DNA of 64,000 bases from Piezodorus guildinii (Eukaryota; Arthropoda; Insecta; Hemiptera; Pentatomidae): positions 107,200,711 through 107,264,710 of the forward strand of contig CM041295.1 of the NCBI GenBank assembly GCA_023052935.1, given 5' to 3'. Below, one piece after another: positions 31,831 through 44,037 of this stretch. The notes under the pieces are model-generated. The model made no database searches. It saw only the letters and a program-made list of their open reading frames with translations, and was not told the origin of the DNA. Numbering within the stretch: position 1 is the stretch's first letter; each line of letters starts with the position of its first letter. Position numbers and translations under genes: made by a program.

Positions 31831-34240
31831 TATTTGTAGGGACATACATGCATTAAATACTTTAATGAATCATTATTTTATTTTTAAAGTTCTATTTGAT
31901 ACAGTATCAGGAACATACAAATTTAACAATTGCTATTTAACAAAAAATGTAAATATTAAATATAAAAATGAACTATATATACATTATAATAACAAGAGAG
32001 CCTCAGTGCCCATAATTATAGGAATGAATATTACTTATGATTTAACTATTTATTTGCTAATTTTAAAATATCTACTCTTTTAATATTCAGTCTTAACCAC
32101 CTCTGAGGTTATAATTATCATTCCAAATCACAATTTCAATAACTATTGCACTTAATGTATAAAATACATAACAAAACAATAATCACTTAACTGTAACATT
32201 AAGGAAACTTGAAATAAAAGTAATGTCTTTTAGACAATCTATTATTAAAATTTAACAACTGAATCTTACATAACATAACAGCCAAAATGATATATTTTAA
32301 CTAATTTTACATTTTAAAGGGGAAAATAAATAACATTAATTAAACCTTTATATAACACAACATAAAAGCAACATTTTTATTTAAAGAGTTTTAAATGAAT
32401 AAGTCAATAGTATTTAACTAATCCCGGCTACTAACAAACCTAAATTATTGCAGGAAAATAGGTAAAATCAGACATACAGTGGTGCCTTATCACCCTAAAT
32501 TGTATAAATGAGATTACAACTGTACAAATGAGTCTTAGTAATATTAAACATTTTTTATAAAGATGAAAAAGTCATTAAAGTGAAAATATTACTCACAACC
32601 AATTAAATATAAATACATAATGAAGAATAGTTCAATAAAAGGACAATGATCCACAGATAATTGCATCATCATAGAATAAAATAAACTGTATAAATAAATC
32701 ATCTAAGCTGCAAGAAAATAACACATTATTCAATATAAAATTAACAACTTTTACTATTAAAAACAATCATTATACATTATACAGTCAACATATAATCATC
32801 TGAGAGATTGGAATGTAGAAATAACAAGCAAGATTCATTTTAATGTAACTATCTTATTTAAATTTGTAATACTAAACATAGGAATATAAATTGCTATAGG
32901 AGAATTAACCATCAACAAAGTTTACCAAAACTGAACCTCCTGAATTTCAAATATATTTTTTTGTTATAGATACAAATAGATAGGAGAGACATTGCTTCAA
33001 AAAAGTATAAGAAAAACACATTAAAATGCTCAGTAAGGAGGCGCAATAGGTGAGGATCATGCTCCTTGGTTAACCCTATTCCATTTTATTTCACCATAAG
33101 TGTGGTTGTTACAAGTTTTAAATTATTCTGGTTTTTAAATATTTGTTTTGTTTTCTGAGAAAAATAGCTTGATTTTTACTTTCACTTTCCTACATATGAA
33201 ATAAATAGTAAGGAAAAGTATTTTTTTATTAAGTCTTTATTTGGGTTAAGGTTTTACTTATTATTTAGCAAAAACTTTTACTGACGATACTAATTTCACT
33301 TCTAAATAATAAAAAAATGTGAACTTGATTATTTTCCGATTCTATAACATAATTTATTGCGAAGAATAGAATATTTGTAAATAAATATTAATGTTTGGTC
33401 AGAGCTCTTATTAAAATTAAAACTTTAATAAATAATAACAAATGAAGAGTACAGACTCAGAGTGTAATCTTTTTTTTTTAATTATAATTTAAGTAGCAAA
33501 AATCTTTTGTTTGTTTTTACACTTATAATCTAATTTAATAATTATTTTACCATTCCAAAGAAAATAGATCAAGAAATGAAATAATTGTAGGTTTATTAAA
33601 ACTTGTACAAGACAAGGAGGTTAAAATAATTTTCCCTGGACAGGTGCAACTTCCAGAGTCAGAAGAGCTTTGTGCAAACCAATGCTGTTTAATTTAGTTT
33701 TATACCAAATCACCAAAAAAGTTTAAAATGAAATAATTAAACACACCTATATAAAATGTTAAAAAAAGATATAGATAAAAAGATAGGGGAGAGGAGGAGA
33801 GGCTACATGAAATCTGTCTGTATTTAGTTTTAACAGAAAATGCAAATGTAATCAGTTTCTCAGTATAAGGCAGGAAATTTCAAATTCAACAATGAACATA
33901 TTAATTTGAACAAAACGTAGAAATGAAAATTAGATTTTTTTTTTAAACAGCCAAATTGAAAAAAATAAAATAGCAATATAGTTGTATTATAGTAGTATTA
34001 AAATACTTCGGGAGATTCAGCAATGTTACATTTCTGTTAAATGGTATTGCTGATGATAAAATATTTGGAACTTTCAACTAAACATTAGATTAACTCATCA
34101 AATAATTTTATGATATCAGCGACCTCATCACTATGAACTGCACTTCTCAGAAATTATAGACATCTGTAAACAATTTTAACAAGTATTAACGAAATTTAAA
34201 TAATAGTAAATAATTAGTTTAATAAAAAATATAAACTATA
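31831..34240. other. No gene or mobile element recognised
   Basis: A 2.4-kb AT-rich stretch unusually free of recognisable transposons. One inverted copy of the foldback end motif (ACTTTCCTACATATGAAATA, then GTAAGGAAAAGTA) is at 33178-33220. It might be the 3' UTR of the minus-strand gene to its right, but this is only position-based. Confidence 0.35.
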
Positions 34241-34354
34241 TTAAAGCAAGAAAACAATAATGACAATAATGATAGTTATCAGAAAGATTAAAGTTTGCTC
34301 TTCGGGCACAATTGTGTTTTGTTTCATAGGCATAAGTTTTATTTGTGCTAAGGT
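34241..34354 (-). CDS. Candidate terminal exon with hydrophobic tail (uncertain)
   Basis: After an acceptor-like '...TTGTATTCAG' the minus strand reads, in phase 0, about 38 codons ending in a strongly hydrophobic stretch (IFLITIIIVIIVFLL) and TAA at 34241. The phase is compatible with the donor of the GILT exon at 44963, 10.6 kb upstream across transposons. A C-terminal membrane segment is not usual for GILT, and a nearer alternative (acceptor at about 44766, short frame) also exists. Transcript data are needed to decide. Confidence 0.2.
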   Translation of the reverse strand, partial: TLAQIKLMPMKQNTIVPEEQTLIFLITIIIVIIVFLL

Positions 34355-34863
34355 GTACTGAATACAACTTAACAATGTGGCACTACAACCCTGGGTAGGT
34401 CTTAGCCTTTTCAATGAGCCATCACCTATTGTCCCGTTTTCAATTCTTTCCTGGACAGTTCTTCCTGTGCCATTCTTGCGACATGGCCAGCCCAACTGAG
34501 CCTCCCCAGCTGTATAAACTAAACATCTACGTCTCCGTAAAGGTCATAAAGTTCTCTGTACCTCCTGATTCTCCATGTCTCACTGGGCCAACTATTCACC
34601 ATAAGATTTTTCTTTCAAAAATTAAAAGGCTATTCCTATTTTTTGCTGAGATGGGCAAGGTTTGAGAAGAAATCATAGGTAAGATTTTACTGTAATACTA
34701 TAATTTTGTTAGAAAGGTTAATGATATTTTAAATGTCTCTCATATATGTTTCTTCCAATTCAATTGTCCCTCATATGGCTCCATATTTCCTCCCTTTTAC
34801 CAGTCAGCCTGTTACTGGTTACTTAAATTGAGTGTTGATATATTATTTCATTTCATTTATATG

Positions 34864-34864
<1 letters not shown>

Positions 34865-34948
<84 letters not shown>

Positions 34949-34950
34949 AA
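34865..34950. repeat. (TA)n then (ACATAT)n microsatellite
   Basis: About 28 TA units followed by four to five ACATAT hexamers. Confidence 0.93.
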
Positions 34951-35051
34951 TGTCAATGTATTGTGTGTATAAAAAATTCTACAACTAAATTAGGAGGTAT
35001 ATAGCTAACTTGCTATTGCTTTTAAACCAGAATTGCAAAAGAAATATTTAG

Positions 35052-35738
35052 ATGAAGATGACAACCTTAAAATTAGTGATCACTTATCTAGAAAAATATA
35101 ATGTAGATGAAGCTCCAACCAACATTGCTTTAGGAGAAACAAAAACGGCCAACGAGGTTTTTTTGATTAAACGTATTAAGGAATTAGAGGACTGTATTTC
35201 AACTACTTATAAAGTAACTTTAAGTGAAATAGAAAAAAAAATTCTCTTAAGCAAGTTTAATGGAAAACAAGAAGCTGTAAATTGGATAACCTCTTTTGAG
35301 AAATAATGTATTCGATGGTTTCACCAGAGTAGAAGCTTTGAAATTGTTTATGGATGGTAGTGCAAAAGACTGGTACGGTTCAAGTTTACTTAAGTTACAA
35401 ATAGCTGATTGGGAAGTTTGAAAAAATTCATTTTTATTAGTTTATGGCAAAAAGAGTTGGACAGCATTCAATTCAATTACAAGTATATGTTCGGTTCACT
35501 GATTGATTATGTTCTCAAGAAAGAACATTTTCTTTTGGAAGCAGAGAAAGATATGCCCGAAATGTATAGAATATATCAAATAGTGTATAATTTACCCCTA
35601 GATGTTCATAATAGGCTTGATTGGGATAATATTGAGACAGTAGATGATATTTTGAGTGAACTAAAAAAATTTAATGATTGTTACATGATGAAAAAAAGAT
35701 TAAAAAAAACAACAACATGTAGATACGAAGAAGACTAA
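35052..35738 (+). pseudogene. Ty3/gypsy element 1: gag-like remains
   Basis: Two broken frames (35052-35306 and 35409-35738) read together like a retrotransposon gag: 'ILLSKFNGKQEAVNWITSFEK', a short frame-broken bridge with 'ALKLFMDGSAKDWYGS', then 'YKYMFGSLIDYVLKKEHFLL' and 'MPEMYRIYQIVYNLPLDVHN'. There is no zinc knuckle. Several frameshifts make it inactive. Assignment rests on the order with protease and RT further along. Confidence 0.65.
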
Positions 35739-36000
35739 CATGGTGAATAAGAAAAACGGAAAAAGTAAATGCTATGGATAAAAGACCATGCACCTTATGC
35801 GAGGGACTTGGTTTTTTTGGGGATTTTTTAAACATAATTTATTGAAATTTACAACTGTACTAAAAAAAATCAACAAGAAAATATGATATAAGAAAAATGA
35901 CATGAAAAAGACTTGTAGAAGAACTACCCAATGGTAGCACTCCTGTTGACTTGGTTTTAAACATTGTTTTCATCCAACGTCAGTATTCAGATGTAAACCA

Positions 36001-36627
36001 TTGCAAAATAAAGATGTAGTTAATATGATGGAACTGGATGACAGCTTGAAAACTGATCTTTCAGGAATTGAAATTCAAAATGAAGTGAGTTCAAAAAAAC
36101 TAAATGGCCTGGAAAAACTCACACCATGTACATTAATCAAGATTAACGTAGAAGTGTACAGAAATAAAGTAGTGAAAGCTGTTTATGATAACAGTTCTAC
36201 TTGTTCATTGGTGAATGAAAAGCTTTTTCCTTTATTGAAATCGAAATTGCTCTCTAATAGAAGTATTTTGAAAACTATAAGTGGTGTGAATTTTTGCAAA
36301 AGCTGGGCTAGCCTTCGTTTAAAAATAAAAGAAGTAGAAGATACACTTAACCTATTTGTTGTTAAAAATAGTAATTTCAATTACGATTTGTAACTTGGTT
36401 TAGATGATATAAAAAAGTTTAAACTTATACAAGATGAAAATCTACAAATTAAATAGAAAACAAACCAAAATATGATTGTAGTGAACAATGTAAGTATTGA
36501 CAGGGATTCTTCGAAGTTTGTAACCAGAAAAAATAAATCAATATTGAAGTCTTTCAGAAATGGAGAAGTAAATTTAGAACATTTGGATGAAAATAAAAAG
36601 CGAGACATTATGAAGATCTATGAATAA
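36001..36627 (+). pseudogene. Ty3/gypsy element 1: protease and start of pol
   Basis: 'RNKVVKAVYDNSSTCSLVNE' has the layout of a retroviral-type aspartic protease, but the usual DTG/DSG triad is DNS, so the active site is altered. It continues to 'LDENKKRDIMKIYE', the block that precedes RT in gypsy pol. The frame stops at 36393 and 36453, and the coding sequence is then interrupted by a LINE (to 40690). Confidence 0.65.
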
Positions 36628-36861
36628 ATACGTGTATATCTATGTGTATATCTATGAAGATATTAAATAAATACGTTAGGTGTTCTGCCAATAATAAGTT
36701 TGACCCGGGTATAGTTGGAGTTAGTGAGGCTCGCATTAAACTAATGGAGGACAGATATAATACAGATATAACCCATCAGCAAAAATATAGAGGATAATGT
36801 ATCAACCATTTTAATCGAAACCTCAAAAATTACCGACGATCTTAAAGACATAAAAACCATA

Positions 36862-37489
36862 ATGAACAGTCAAACCGATATTATTTTTGAAAATGCCGAG
36901 AGACTGCAATCGATGGATGAAAGAAATAAAAAGCAGGATGAACTCATTGAAAGACTGATAAGTAAAAATAACAATTTGAAATTACAAATTAAACCGATGG
37001 AGGTTAGAATGAACCAAATTGAACAAGCCCAGCTCTCGCATTCTGTCGAAATTAGAGGCGTTCCGTTGAAGACCGGAGAATCACCAGAGGGTGTAGTTTG
37101 CTCTGTCGGAGCTGCCCTAGGTATTAAGCTCAAAGCTGAAGATTTTGACCTCGTGGAGAGAAAAAGGCCGAAAGGAGAGAACCCCCTGTCCGCCTTCGAT
37201 CGTCGTGCGATTTGTTCGCCAGGCGGGCCGGGACGAGATTATCTGCCTCCCGAAGGTAAAAAGAGACTTCACCACGAGGCACCTCAACTGGGATAGTGAC
37301 GACAGGATTTACGTCAGTGAGGAGATGACTGCGGGCGACAGGCATCTGTACTGGCTGGCCAGGCAGAAGAAAGTTGCCGGCAAAGTGAAGTATGTCTGGT
37401 TCGCTCGAGGTCGAGTCCGCTGTCGAAGAGAGGATGGGTCACCCGTGATGATTATCAACAAACCTGAGGACCTGGAAGGCTTACAATGA
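36862..37489 (+). pseudogene. LINE ORF1: coiled coil plus FP-like C-terminal domain, frameshifted
   Basis: The first frame (36862 to about 37180) encodes a helical, heptad-rich segment (ERLQSMDERNKKQDELIERL) suited to a coiled coil. After a frameshift near 37170 the second frame (to 37489) reads 'IVVRFVRQAGRDEIICLPKV', 'RIYVSEEMTAGDRHLYWLAR' and 'YVWFARGRVRCRREDGSPVM', the pattern of the FP25K-like C-terminal domain found in ORF1 proteins of several arthropod LINEs. It probably binds LINE RNA. Confidence 0.72.
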
Positions 37490-37725
37490 CTGTTAAGTTA
37501 TCGTTACGACAGATATAAAGTTTTTTCTTTTTCCTCTTTTAAATCTAGAACTATAATTTTCTTTAGAGTTAATAATTTGTCTTTCTTTACATTTTATTTA
37601 TCTATCGTTTATATTCTTTACATCGTTTCCAGAGATGTTTTCAATTTAAAATTCATTGTACACTTTCGTTCCAATCTAATCTCACCTTTCCTTCTTACTG
37701 ACAGATATCCTCTATCCTCCTTTAG

Positions 37726-40455
37726 ATGACTGACATCCTATTGGCCTGTCACGTCAACATTCAATCCCTCCCAGCTCACTACGACGAATTTCTTAATTAC
37801 TTCTCCCGCAATTTCATCACATCATTTCAATTTCTGATACCTGGCTCAAACCGAATACATCCTCTTCCTCTATATCCATTCCTAATTATACCCTTTATCG
37901 GCATGATAGGATCGACAGACCAGGCAGTGGTGTTGGACTTTTCATCCATAACAGCCTAAGATCAAAAGTCCTTTATAATTCTCCCTCTCAAGATGTTCCT
38001 CATTTAGAATATATATCCGTCGAAATCTCTCACAATTCTCATTCTCTCCTTTACACGACTATAAACCATCCTCCTCACGTCCGATTCGATCCCACGTTTG
38101 AATCCTCCCTCTTTACCTACGTTCCTTTATACATTAATATAATAATAGCAGGTGACTTTAACACTGACCTTTCTTTGGAATCTCTAGACAGATCATACTT
38201 TGTCAACCTCATTCATTCACTGGACCTGTTCATAGTACCCTTCAACCCGACTCACCACATCCCAGTCTACAAGCACGTGGCTAGATCTGTTCATAATAGA
38301 TTCCTCCGAAAAACTGTTATCCTCCTCCCAGAATCCAGTATCCTTTCTTTCATAACATGACCTCATCCATTTCTTATAACATTCCAACTCCTTAAATTCC
38401 TCCAAAACACCTATCCTGGCGAAATCTTGACTCCCTATCCTCTGATAAATTGGCTCCTTTTTTTGACTCATTATCCAAAGCCCTAGAACCTATCTTTACC
38501 TTTTCGTCAATCAACGAGATGGTGGAATGCCTCTCTACGAATCTCCTTATATTTCTAAACACCCATGCTCCACTAAAGACCTCAACCTTTAAACGTCTCG
38601 CAGCACCATGGATCACTCCTGAAATAAGAGAGTTGATGAGGAGAAGAGATGCCGCCAGGAGACGATTTAGGCGCACAGGAGCCCCAGATGATTTCTCCAT
38701 GTTTAAGTCTCTAAGAAACCTTGCTCAGTCTTCCTTTCGCCGTGCTAAAGCGCATTTTTTCCATAATTCCTTATCCCAAGCAACCAACCCTAAGACCAAA
38801 TGGAAACTACTCAGAAACCTATCTATTATAAATTCCAAATCCTCTTCATGTGTTCCATTTACTCCCGAAGAACTAAATTCCTACTTTGCAGAACCAATTC
38901 CTATATCCCATAGTACTCATTACTCTTTACCACAGACATCCTTCAATCCGGAAAATTTCTATTTTTCGGATATATCTCCTGAAGAATTGCTCTCCTCCAT
39001 TCTCAAATCCAGAACGAACGATCATGGACCCGACCAAATCCCTGTGAAATTAATTAAATTGTGTCTTCCTGTCATCTTTCCTGTCCTTCTACATATTTAT
39101 AATGCTTCTCTTCAAAAATCTATTTTCCCAACAGCCTGAAAAAAGTCATCGTACGTCCACTGAATAAAGTTCCTAATCCCGCCAGATTCTCCGATTTCAG
39201 ACCTATCTCCATACTATCCAATCTATCCAAACCTCTTGAAAGAATTGTTCACTCACAGCTCAACAACTTTCTTGAGGAAAAAAACCTTCTAAATCCTTTA
39301 CAGTCCGGTTTCCGATACCAATATTCTACTCAATCTGCATTGTTAAAAATTACCCAAGACCTACAATCCTCAATAGACCAACAAAAAATCACTATTTTGA
39401 TCCTCTTTGATTTCTCAAAAGCATTTGATTCAGTTAATCATAACATCCTTCTTTCCAAACTCCAAAACCTTCAAATATCAAACAGCGTTCTAAAATGGTT
39501 TGTTTCTTTTTTATCCTATCGATCTCAAACTGTCATCATACCAAATGAACCTTCTTCTTCCCCCATCACCTTAACATGTGGTGTTCCTCAGGCATCCTCA
39601 CTCTCACCAACTCTTTTTTCCATCTATATTAATGATCTCCCTGACTGCATCCGCCACTCACAATACCACCTATATGCAGATGATCTGCAAATCTATCTTT
39701 CTTTCCATCCTTCCAAAATGCTAAAGGCAATCCAAAAACTACAACAAGATATTGACAACATCAATGCATGGGCTACGACAAATGATTTGAAGTTGAATGC
39801 TGGAAAAACCAAAGCCATTCTCATCGGTTCCAAGAACCTTGTAAATTCGCTTCCATATTATCCACTCCTTTACCTCAATAGCATACCTATCCACTTCCAC
39901 ACCTCTGTAAGAAATCTGGGAGTTATTATTGATCAGAACCTATCTTGGAGTAATCATATTTCTCAAATCACCCGAAAATCCATCGCTATCCTAAAACAAT
40001 TTCTAAGATTTCGTGACTCTATCCCACCTAAAACCCGTATGCTACTCGTCTCTTCGCTCATTTTCCCCCAGTTTGACTACGGTTGCCTCGTATATGGTGG
40101 ACTGTCTGAGAAATTCGATATGAGACTCAAAAGACTTATGAATTGTTTTATTAGATTCACATGTGGAATCCCCAGGCGCTCCCATGTTTCTAGAAGGTAT
40201 ACCGAGTTGAATTGGCTCTATCCCTCTTTCCGTAGGCAGTACCTCCTTGGTGTCTGTCTCTTCCGATTTTTCCATACAAAAAAACCTCCTTATACTCTTG
40301 ATATGCTTACCACTTGTTCCTCTGTCCATTCAGTAAACACTAGATCCAAACCTATAAACTTGTATATACCTTCTCACAGATCTGCTTCCTTCAAAAAAAC
40401 CTTTACTATTCGTGCTACCCTATTTTGGAATTCCCTGGCCTGTATCCATTCGTAA
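37726..40455 (+). pseudogene. LINE ORF2: endonuclease and reverse transcriptase, broken
   Basis: The endonuclease begins 'LLACHVNIQSLPAHYDEFLN' and is shifted by 37860; 'IIIAGDFNTDLS' (about 38145) is the conserved catalytic block in another frame. RT continues from 38450 (pre-RT, to 39139), then a Trp codon appears changed to TGA at 39138 and a further shift follows. The last frame (39340-40455, 371 codons) has motif A 'LFDFSKAFDSVNHN', motif B 'CGVPQASSLSPTLF' (Ala for the usual Gly) and motif C 'YADDLQIYL'. Not functional, but the best copy of this family in the window. Confidence 0.85.
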
Positions 40456-40697
40456 ATCCTTGTCATTATCCACTTTTAAACACCAACTATTTCTCCATCT
40501 CCTAATGCATCAATCTTCCCAACATATGTAATATTTAAAAGCTATAGATGACAACTATTCATTGTCACAGAACCTGTCTTTTATTCTTAAACTGAAGTCT
40601 TAAACGACCCGACAATTATTATTTATATTGTACTTTTCTTGTTATTCTTAGGGGACTACTCGTCCCAGAATAAAATTACTTTTCATTTCATTTCATA

Positions 40698-41580
40698 TAT
40701 TTCGCAGAAACAATCTAGATGTTCGTACCCTGATCAAGAGGAGATAGACTCACAAATTTCTAAATTATTAGAGAATGATTTGATTGAAGAATTGAGTTCA
40801 CCTTATGCATCACCAGTAACATTAGCATTCAAGAAAGAAGATGGGAAAAAAATGCGACTATGTGTTGATTTTTGTGAGTTAAAGAAGTTAGTAGAGCTTG
40901 AACTACATTTCCGAGAATCAATGATCTAGTAGTGAATGCCGGTGGTTGCAGCTGTTTTATTGCATTGAATATTAACTCGGCTTCTTGGTCTATACCTCTT
41001 TGAATGAAAGATCGGAAAAATACAGCGTTCATAACACAAAAAAGACACTGGCAAGTATTTTACAAAAATACAGTTTAAGTAGTTTTTGTGTAAATTACAT
41101 TGATGACATTTTGATTTTTTCACAATCTTGTGAAGAACATTTGGGTTTAGTCTTTGAAGCAGTTAAGAAAGAAGGGCTCAAACTAAAGCTAGTGAAATGT
41201 TGTTTTGCTAAGTGCTCATTGAAATACTTAGGCCACGTAATAAAATATGGCAAGAATAAAAAATGGTTCGTCAACTTCTGGGGAGAATTAATTTTTACCG
41301 AAAATTCATCGGTCATTGTACAGAGAGATTAGCTCCATTACATAATCTTTTAAAAAATGACAAACAATTTATATGGTCTGATAAATGTGAATCGTGTTTT
41401 CAAGAAATTAAGTCATATCTATATACAGCACCAGTCTTAGCAATCTATGACCATGAAAAAGACATAGTTGATGGAAGCCATACAGGTCTGGGTTCTGAAG
41501 CAGCCACAAGCAGATGGTATTCTACATCCGGTTGGTTATTTCTCTAAAAAATTTACCCCTAGTCAAATGAAGAAAGATAT
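40698..41580 (+). pseudogene. Ty3/gypsy element 1: reverse transcriptase and start of RNase H
   Basis: 'EEIDSQISKLLENDLIEELS', 'SPYASPVTLAFKKEDGKKMR' and 'LCVDFCELKKL' are the N-terminal RT blocks. After a deletion, 'FCVNYIDDILIFSQSCEEHL' is the catalytic YIDD motif (about 41090), then 'YLGHVI', 'LLGRINFYRKFIGHCTERLA' and 'APVLAIYDHEKDI' lead into RNase H. Frames change several times, and the part between 'LCVDF' and 'YIDD' is missing. Confidence 0.85.
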
Positions 41581-41585
41581 AATTC

Positions 41586-42385
41586 GTGGAGTGCCTAGGG
41601 GTTTTGACCTCGGAAAATGGTTGCAGTGAATGAATTTTTTTGGTTGAGGTGGCATTTTTTTCTTTATACTACAACTTGCAAAGTTTACCAAAAAAATTTT
41701 AAATATTTAATTGAAAAAAGATAAAAAATTAATATTCCAGCATATAATTGAATTCAAATAGCATTTTTTTTTTGTTATGTATACGTCAAATAGCCATAGA
41801 AAATCATCTTTTGAAGAAACCTGTGATAATGAAGGGCTGTAGAGACTTTGGACAGATAGTAAAACGTGAACGGGGATGATAGTCCGTGAGCCAACAACAA
41901 AAAATACAACCCATTTCACCAAAATTTTTAGTATGTTTTATGCAAAGCATCTATCATAGGAAAGCAAAAAATACACGTCTGCCAACTCAAAACAGGTGGA
42001 TTTCAAAACCACCATTAAAAAAGGGAATATCACTCTTTTCTAACATAATTATGGTTACTATCATAGAAACGGCACAATCTATGAGGATAATCATTATAGA
42101 GTAAATCATCAAGTATTCAATAAGCTTTCATTTGGGCGGTAAAAGACATTTGTATGTTTAATATGAATCGATATAGAGGTATTTAACAAAAAAAAAAATA
42201 ATTTTGTGAAAAACGAAAATTCACTCTTTTGTAACTAAATATTCATTTTTTTTTTTAAATCAAAAGCACAAATTTTCAATGGGTAAACTTTTTAATATAT
42301 GTTATAGCTAAACTATTCCAATTTTTTATTTTTATTTTCATCCACTATAATGAAAGTCCGAGGTTTGTATGATTAGGCACTCCAC
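41586..42385. mobile_element. TIR element (~0.8 kb) in the gypsy RNase H region
   Basis: Ends GTGGAGTGCCTA...CCTCGG and the inverse ...CCGAGG...TAGGCACTCCAC define an imperfect ~30-bp TIR. It lies between 'EERYNS' (before) and 'MYLECLAIKETIVYW' (after), which are adjacent in gypsy RNase H, so both junctions are fixed by the broken protein. No transposase and no clear target duplication; the superfamily is unknown. Confidence 0.75.
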
Positions 42386-43176
42386 TAAATGTATTTAGAA
42401 TGCCTAGCAATAAAAGAAACAATTGTTTATTGGCAATATTATCTCAAAGGGTAAGGCTTTTACTGTGACATCGGATCATAAATCGCTTATAAATTTATAA
42501 TGTAAATCACAAACAGATGAGGCATTGGGTGACTTGATGTTGTATCTATCTCCGTACAACTTAAAAGTCATTTATAAAGAAGGCAATGACAATATAGAAG
42601 CTGATGATTATCCAGAAATCCAGTTCTAGAAAGCTTTTAAGATGAAAATGACTGAAGGTGATCAACATGATTCAACTCGATGACATAATTAGTGATCAAG
42701 CAACGATCACAGATGAAATTGCAGCTTCGAAGAAGGTGTTTAAAGATGATAAAATTAGCTTTAAGATGCTGAAAAACATGAAGCGAATATATGTGTCAGT
42801 GGGATTAGGAATCAACTTGATTGAAAAAATCCACTAAGAGACCCTTCTATTAGTTTAAAAACATGGATAAACTTATAAATCAGTTTTGTAGCGCTTGTGA
42901 GATATTTGTTAAAAATAAATCTAGATCGGGAAGAGCACTGTGGCAGAGTCTTGTGTCAATGAATACAAAAACATTCCTCACGGAATGACTAAATTTTTGC
43001 CTTCTTATCTGTTACATGGAATGACATCCGATAAAGTTCCTGAAGAATTGAAACGCGAAACTGATTTGAGGGCAGATCGTCAGAAAGCAACTTCGAGCAA
43101 CAAAGGTGTAAATTATAATCATAATTTAGTGGTAGATCATGGTGACAAAGTAGATATTGTGATCTCGGACTGTTAG
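42386..43176 (+). pseudogene. Ty3/gypsy element 1: end of RNase H and integrase remains
   Basis: 'LAIKETIVYWQYYLKG', 'AFTVTSDHKSLINL' and 'LGDLMLYLSPYNLKVIYKEG' complete RNase H (to about 42625). Then 'LINQFCSACEIFVKNKSR' (about 42870-42920) is the CxxC half of the integrase HHCC finger. The catalytic core is absent. The last frame (42940-43176) resembles the integrase C-terminal part (PHGMTKFLPSYLLHGMTSDK; NHNLVVDHGDKV). So the integrase core was deleted. Confidence 0.7.
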
Positions 43177-43321
43177 GTTTTAGATAAAGTAGAAAGGGAC
43201 TTTTTATTCTATTCCACTATTTTAGGTAAGTTGTTTATTTGTTCTTTGTTTTTTTATGTATCTACTTCTGTATATTTTGATCAATATCATCGAAAGTCTA
43301 CTTTCTTCAAGAATTACATAC

Positions 43322-43362
<41 letters not shown>

Positions 43363-43500
43363 ATATAGTGCGTAAATTTCAATAAATACATATTAGATAC
43401 ATTAAAAATATCATTAACCTTTGTGACTAAATTATTAGAGAAACATTGTTGGCAACTTAAGATGTTGTATTAATTAATTGCTTTGTTGGATTCATCTTTG
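43177..43500. other. No gene seen; includes (TA)n
   Basis: AT-rich sequence with a TA tract at 43326-43362. No LTR could be recognised here although one would be expected downstream of the gypsy integrase. Confidence 0.45.
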
Positions 43501-43504
43501 GGGT

Positions 43505-44037
43505 CACTAGGTACACTTCCATCCCCCAATTTTATAGAGATTTGAAGTGGCTTTACTCTTCCAATTGTTGCAAGCATTTCCTTGCATCATTCCTATACTA
43601 AGTTATTCGATCCCGCCACCCATCTCACATTTTTGACCTTCTACAATTCAAACAGTCTGTCCATTCCCGTTATACATGCTCCAGGCCTTCAGATTTATGC
43701 ACCACGGCCCACCGAACTGCACATTATGACAGATCTTTACTTATTCGATCCTCAATCCTATGAAATTCTATTCCTCCATCCATCCGTCACTCCAACTCTC
43801 TTTCTACTTTCAAATCCCACATATTTAATCATTTAATCATGATCCAGTCACAATAGAATTGTAAATAAGCTTTTTTTTTTTACTTTTCTTCTCCTTTAGA
43901 TACGTATATTTTATATCAGTAATTATTAACTTGTTTATATCTATTTAATTTACTCTAAGACTCCAAAGCACATTATATACATTCCGTATAAGTTATTCTA
44001 AAGGGACAAGTCCCAGGATAATAAAGAATTTATATAT
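43505..44037 (+). pseudogene. 3' scrap of a CR1/jockey-superfamily LINE
   Basis: The frame with 'HRFAKPFTN'-type RT C-terminal content is degraded; the 3' end 'TCTAAAGGGACAAGTCCCAG' matches the 3' end of the LINE at 40645-40675 and that at 7230. An 84-codon ORF (43582-43836) is left from the C-terminal domain. 5'-truncated, dead. Confidence 0.65.

Larger units (their letters stand above)
36650..40690 (+). mobile_element. CR1/jockey-superfamily LINE inserted in gypsy element 1
   Basis: ORF1 (36862-37489, frameshifted) and ORF2 (about 37726-40455, several breaks), then a 3' end 'GGGACTACTCGTCCCAGAAT' and a (TTTCA)n tail (40680-40697). It separates the gypsy protease region from its RT, both in plus orientation, so it is younger than the gypsy copy. 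Relatives with the same 3' end are at 7250 and 43995. Confidence 0.85.

Noticed and set aside
31865..32083. 72-residue ORF in the transposon-poor stretch
   Set aside because: Low complexity, AT-driven, no domain or splice context.
34241..34495. 84-residue minus-strand ORF as an independent gene
   Set aside because: Its first half overlaps sequence with no homology; only the last ~38 codons have an acceptor and are listed as a low-confidence terminal exon.
43582..43836. 84-residue ORF as a host gene
   Set aside because: It lies in the 3' part of a LINE whose 3' end matches other copies in the window.
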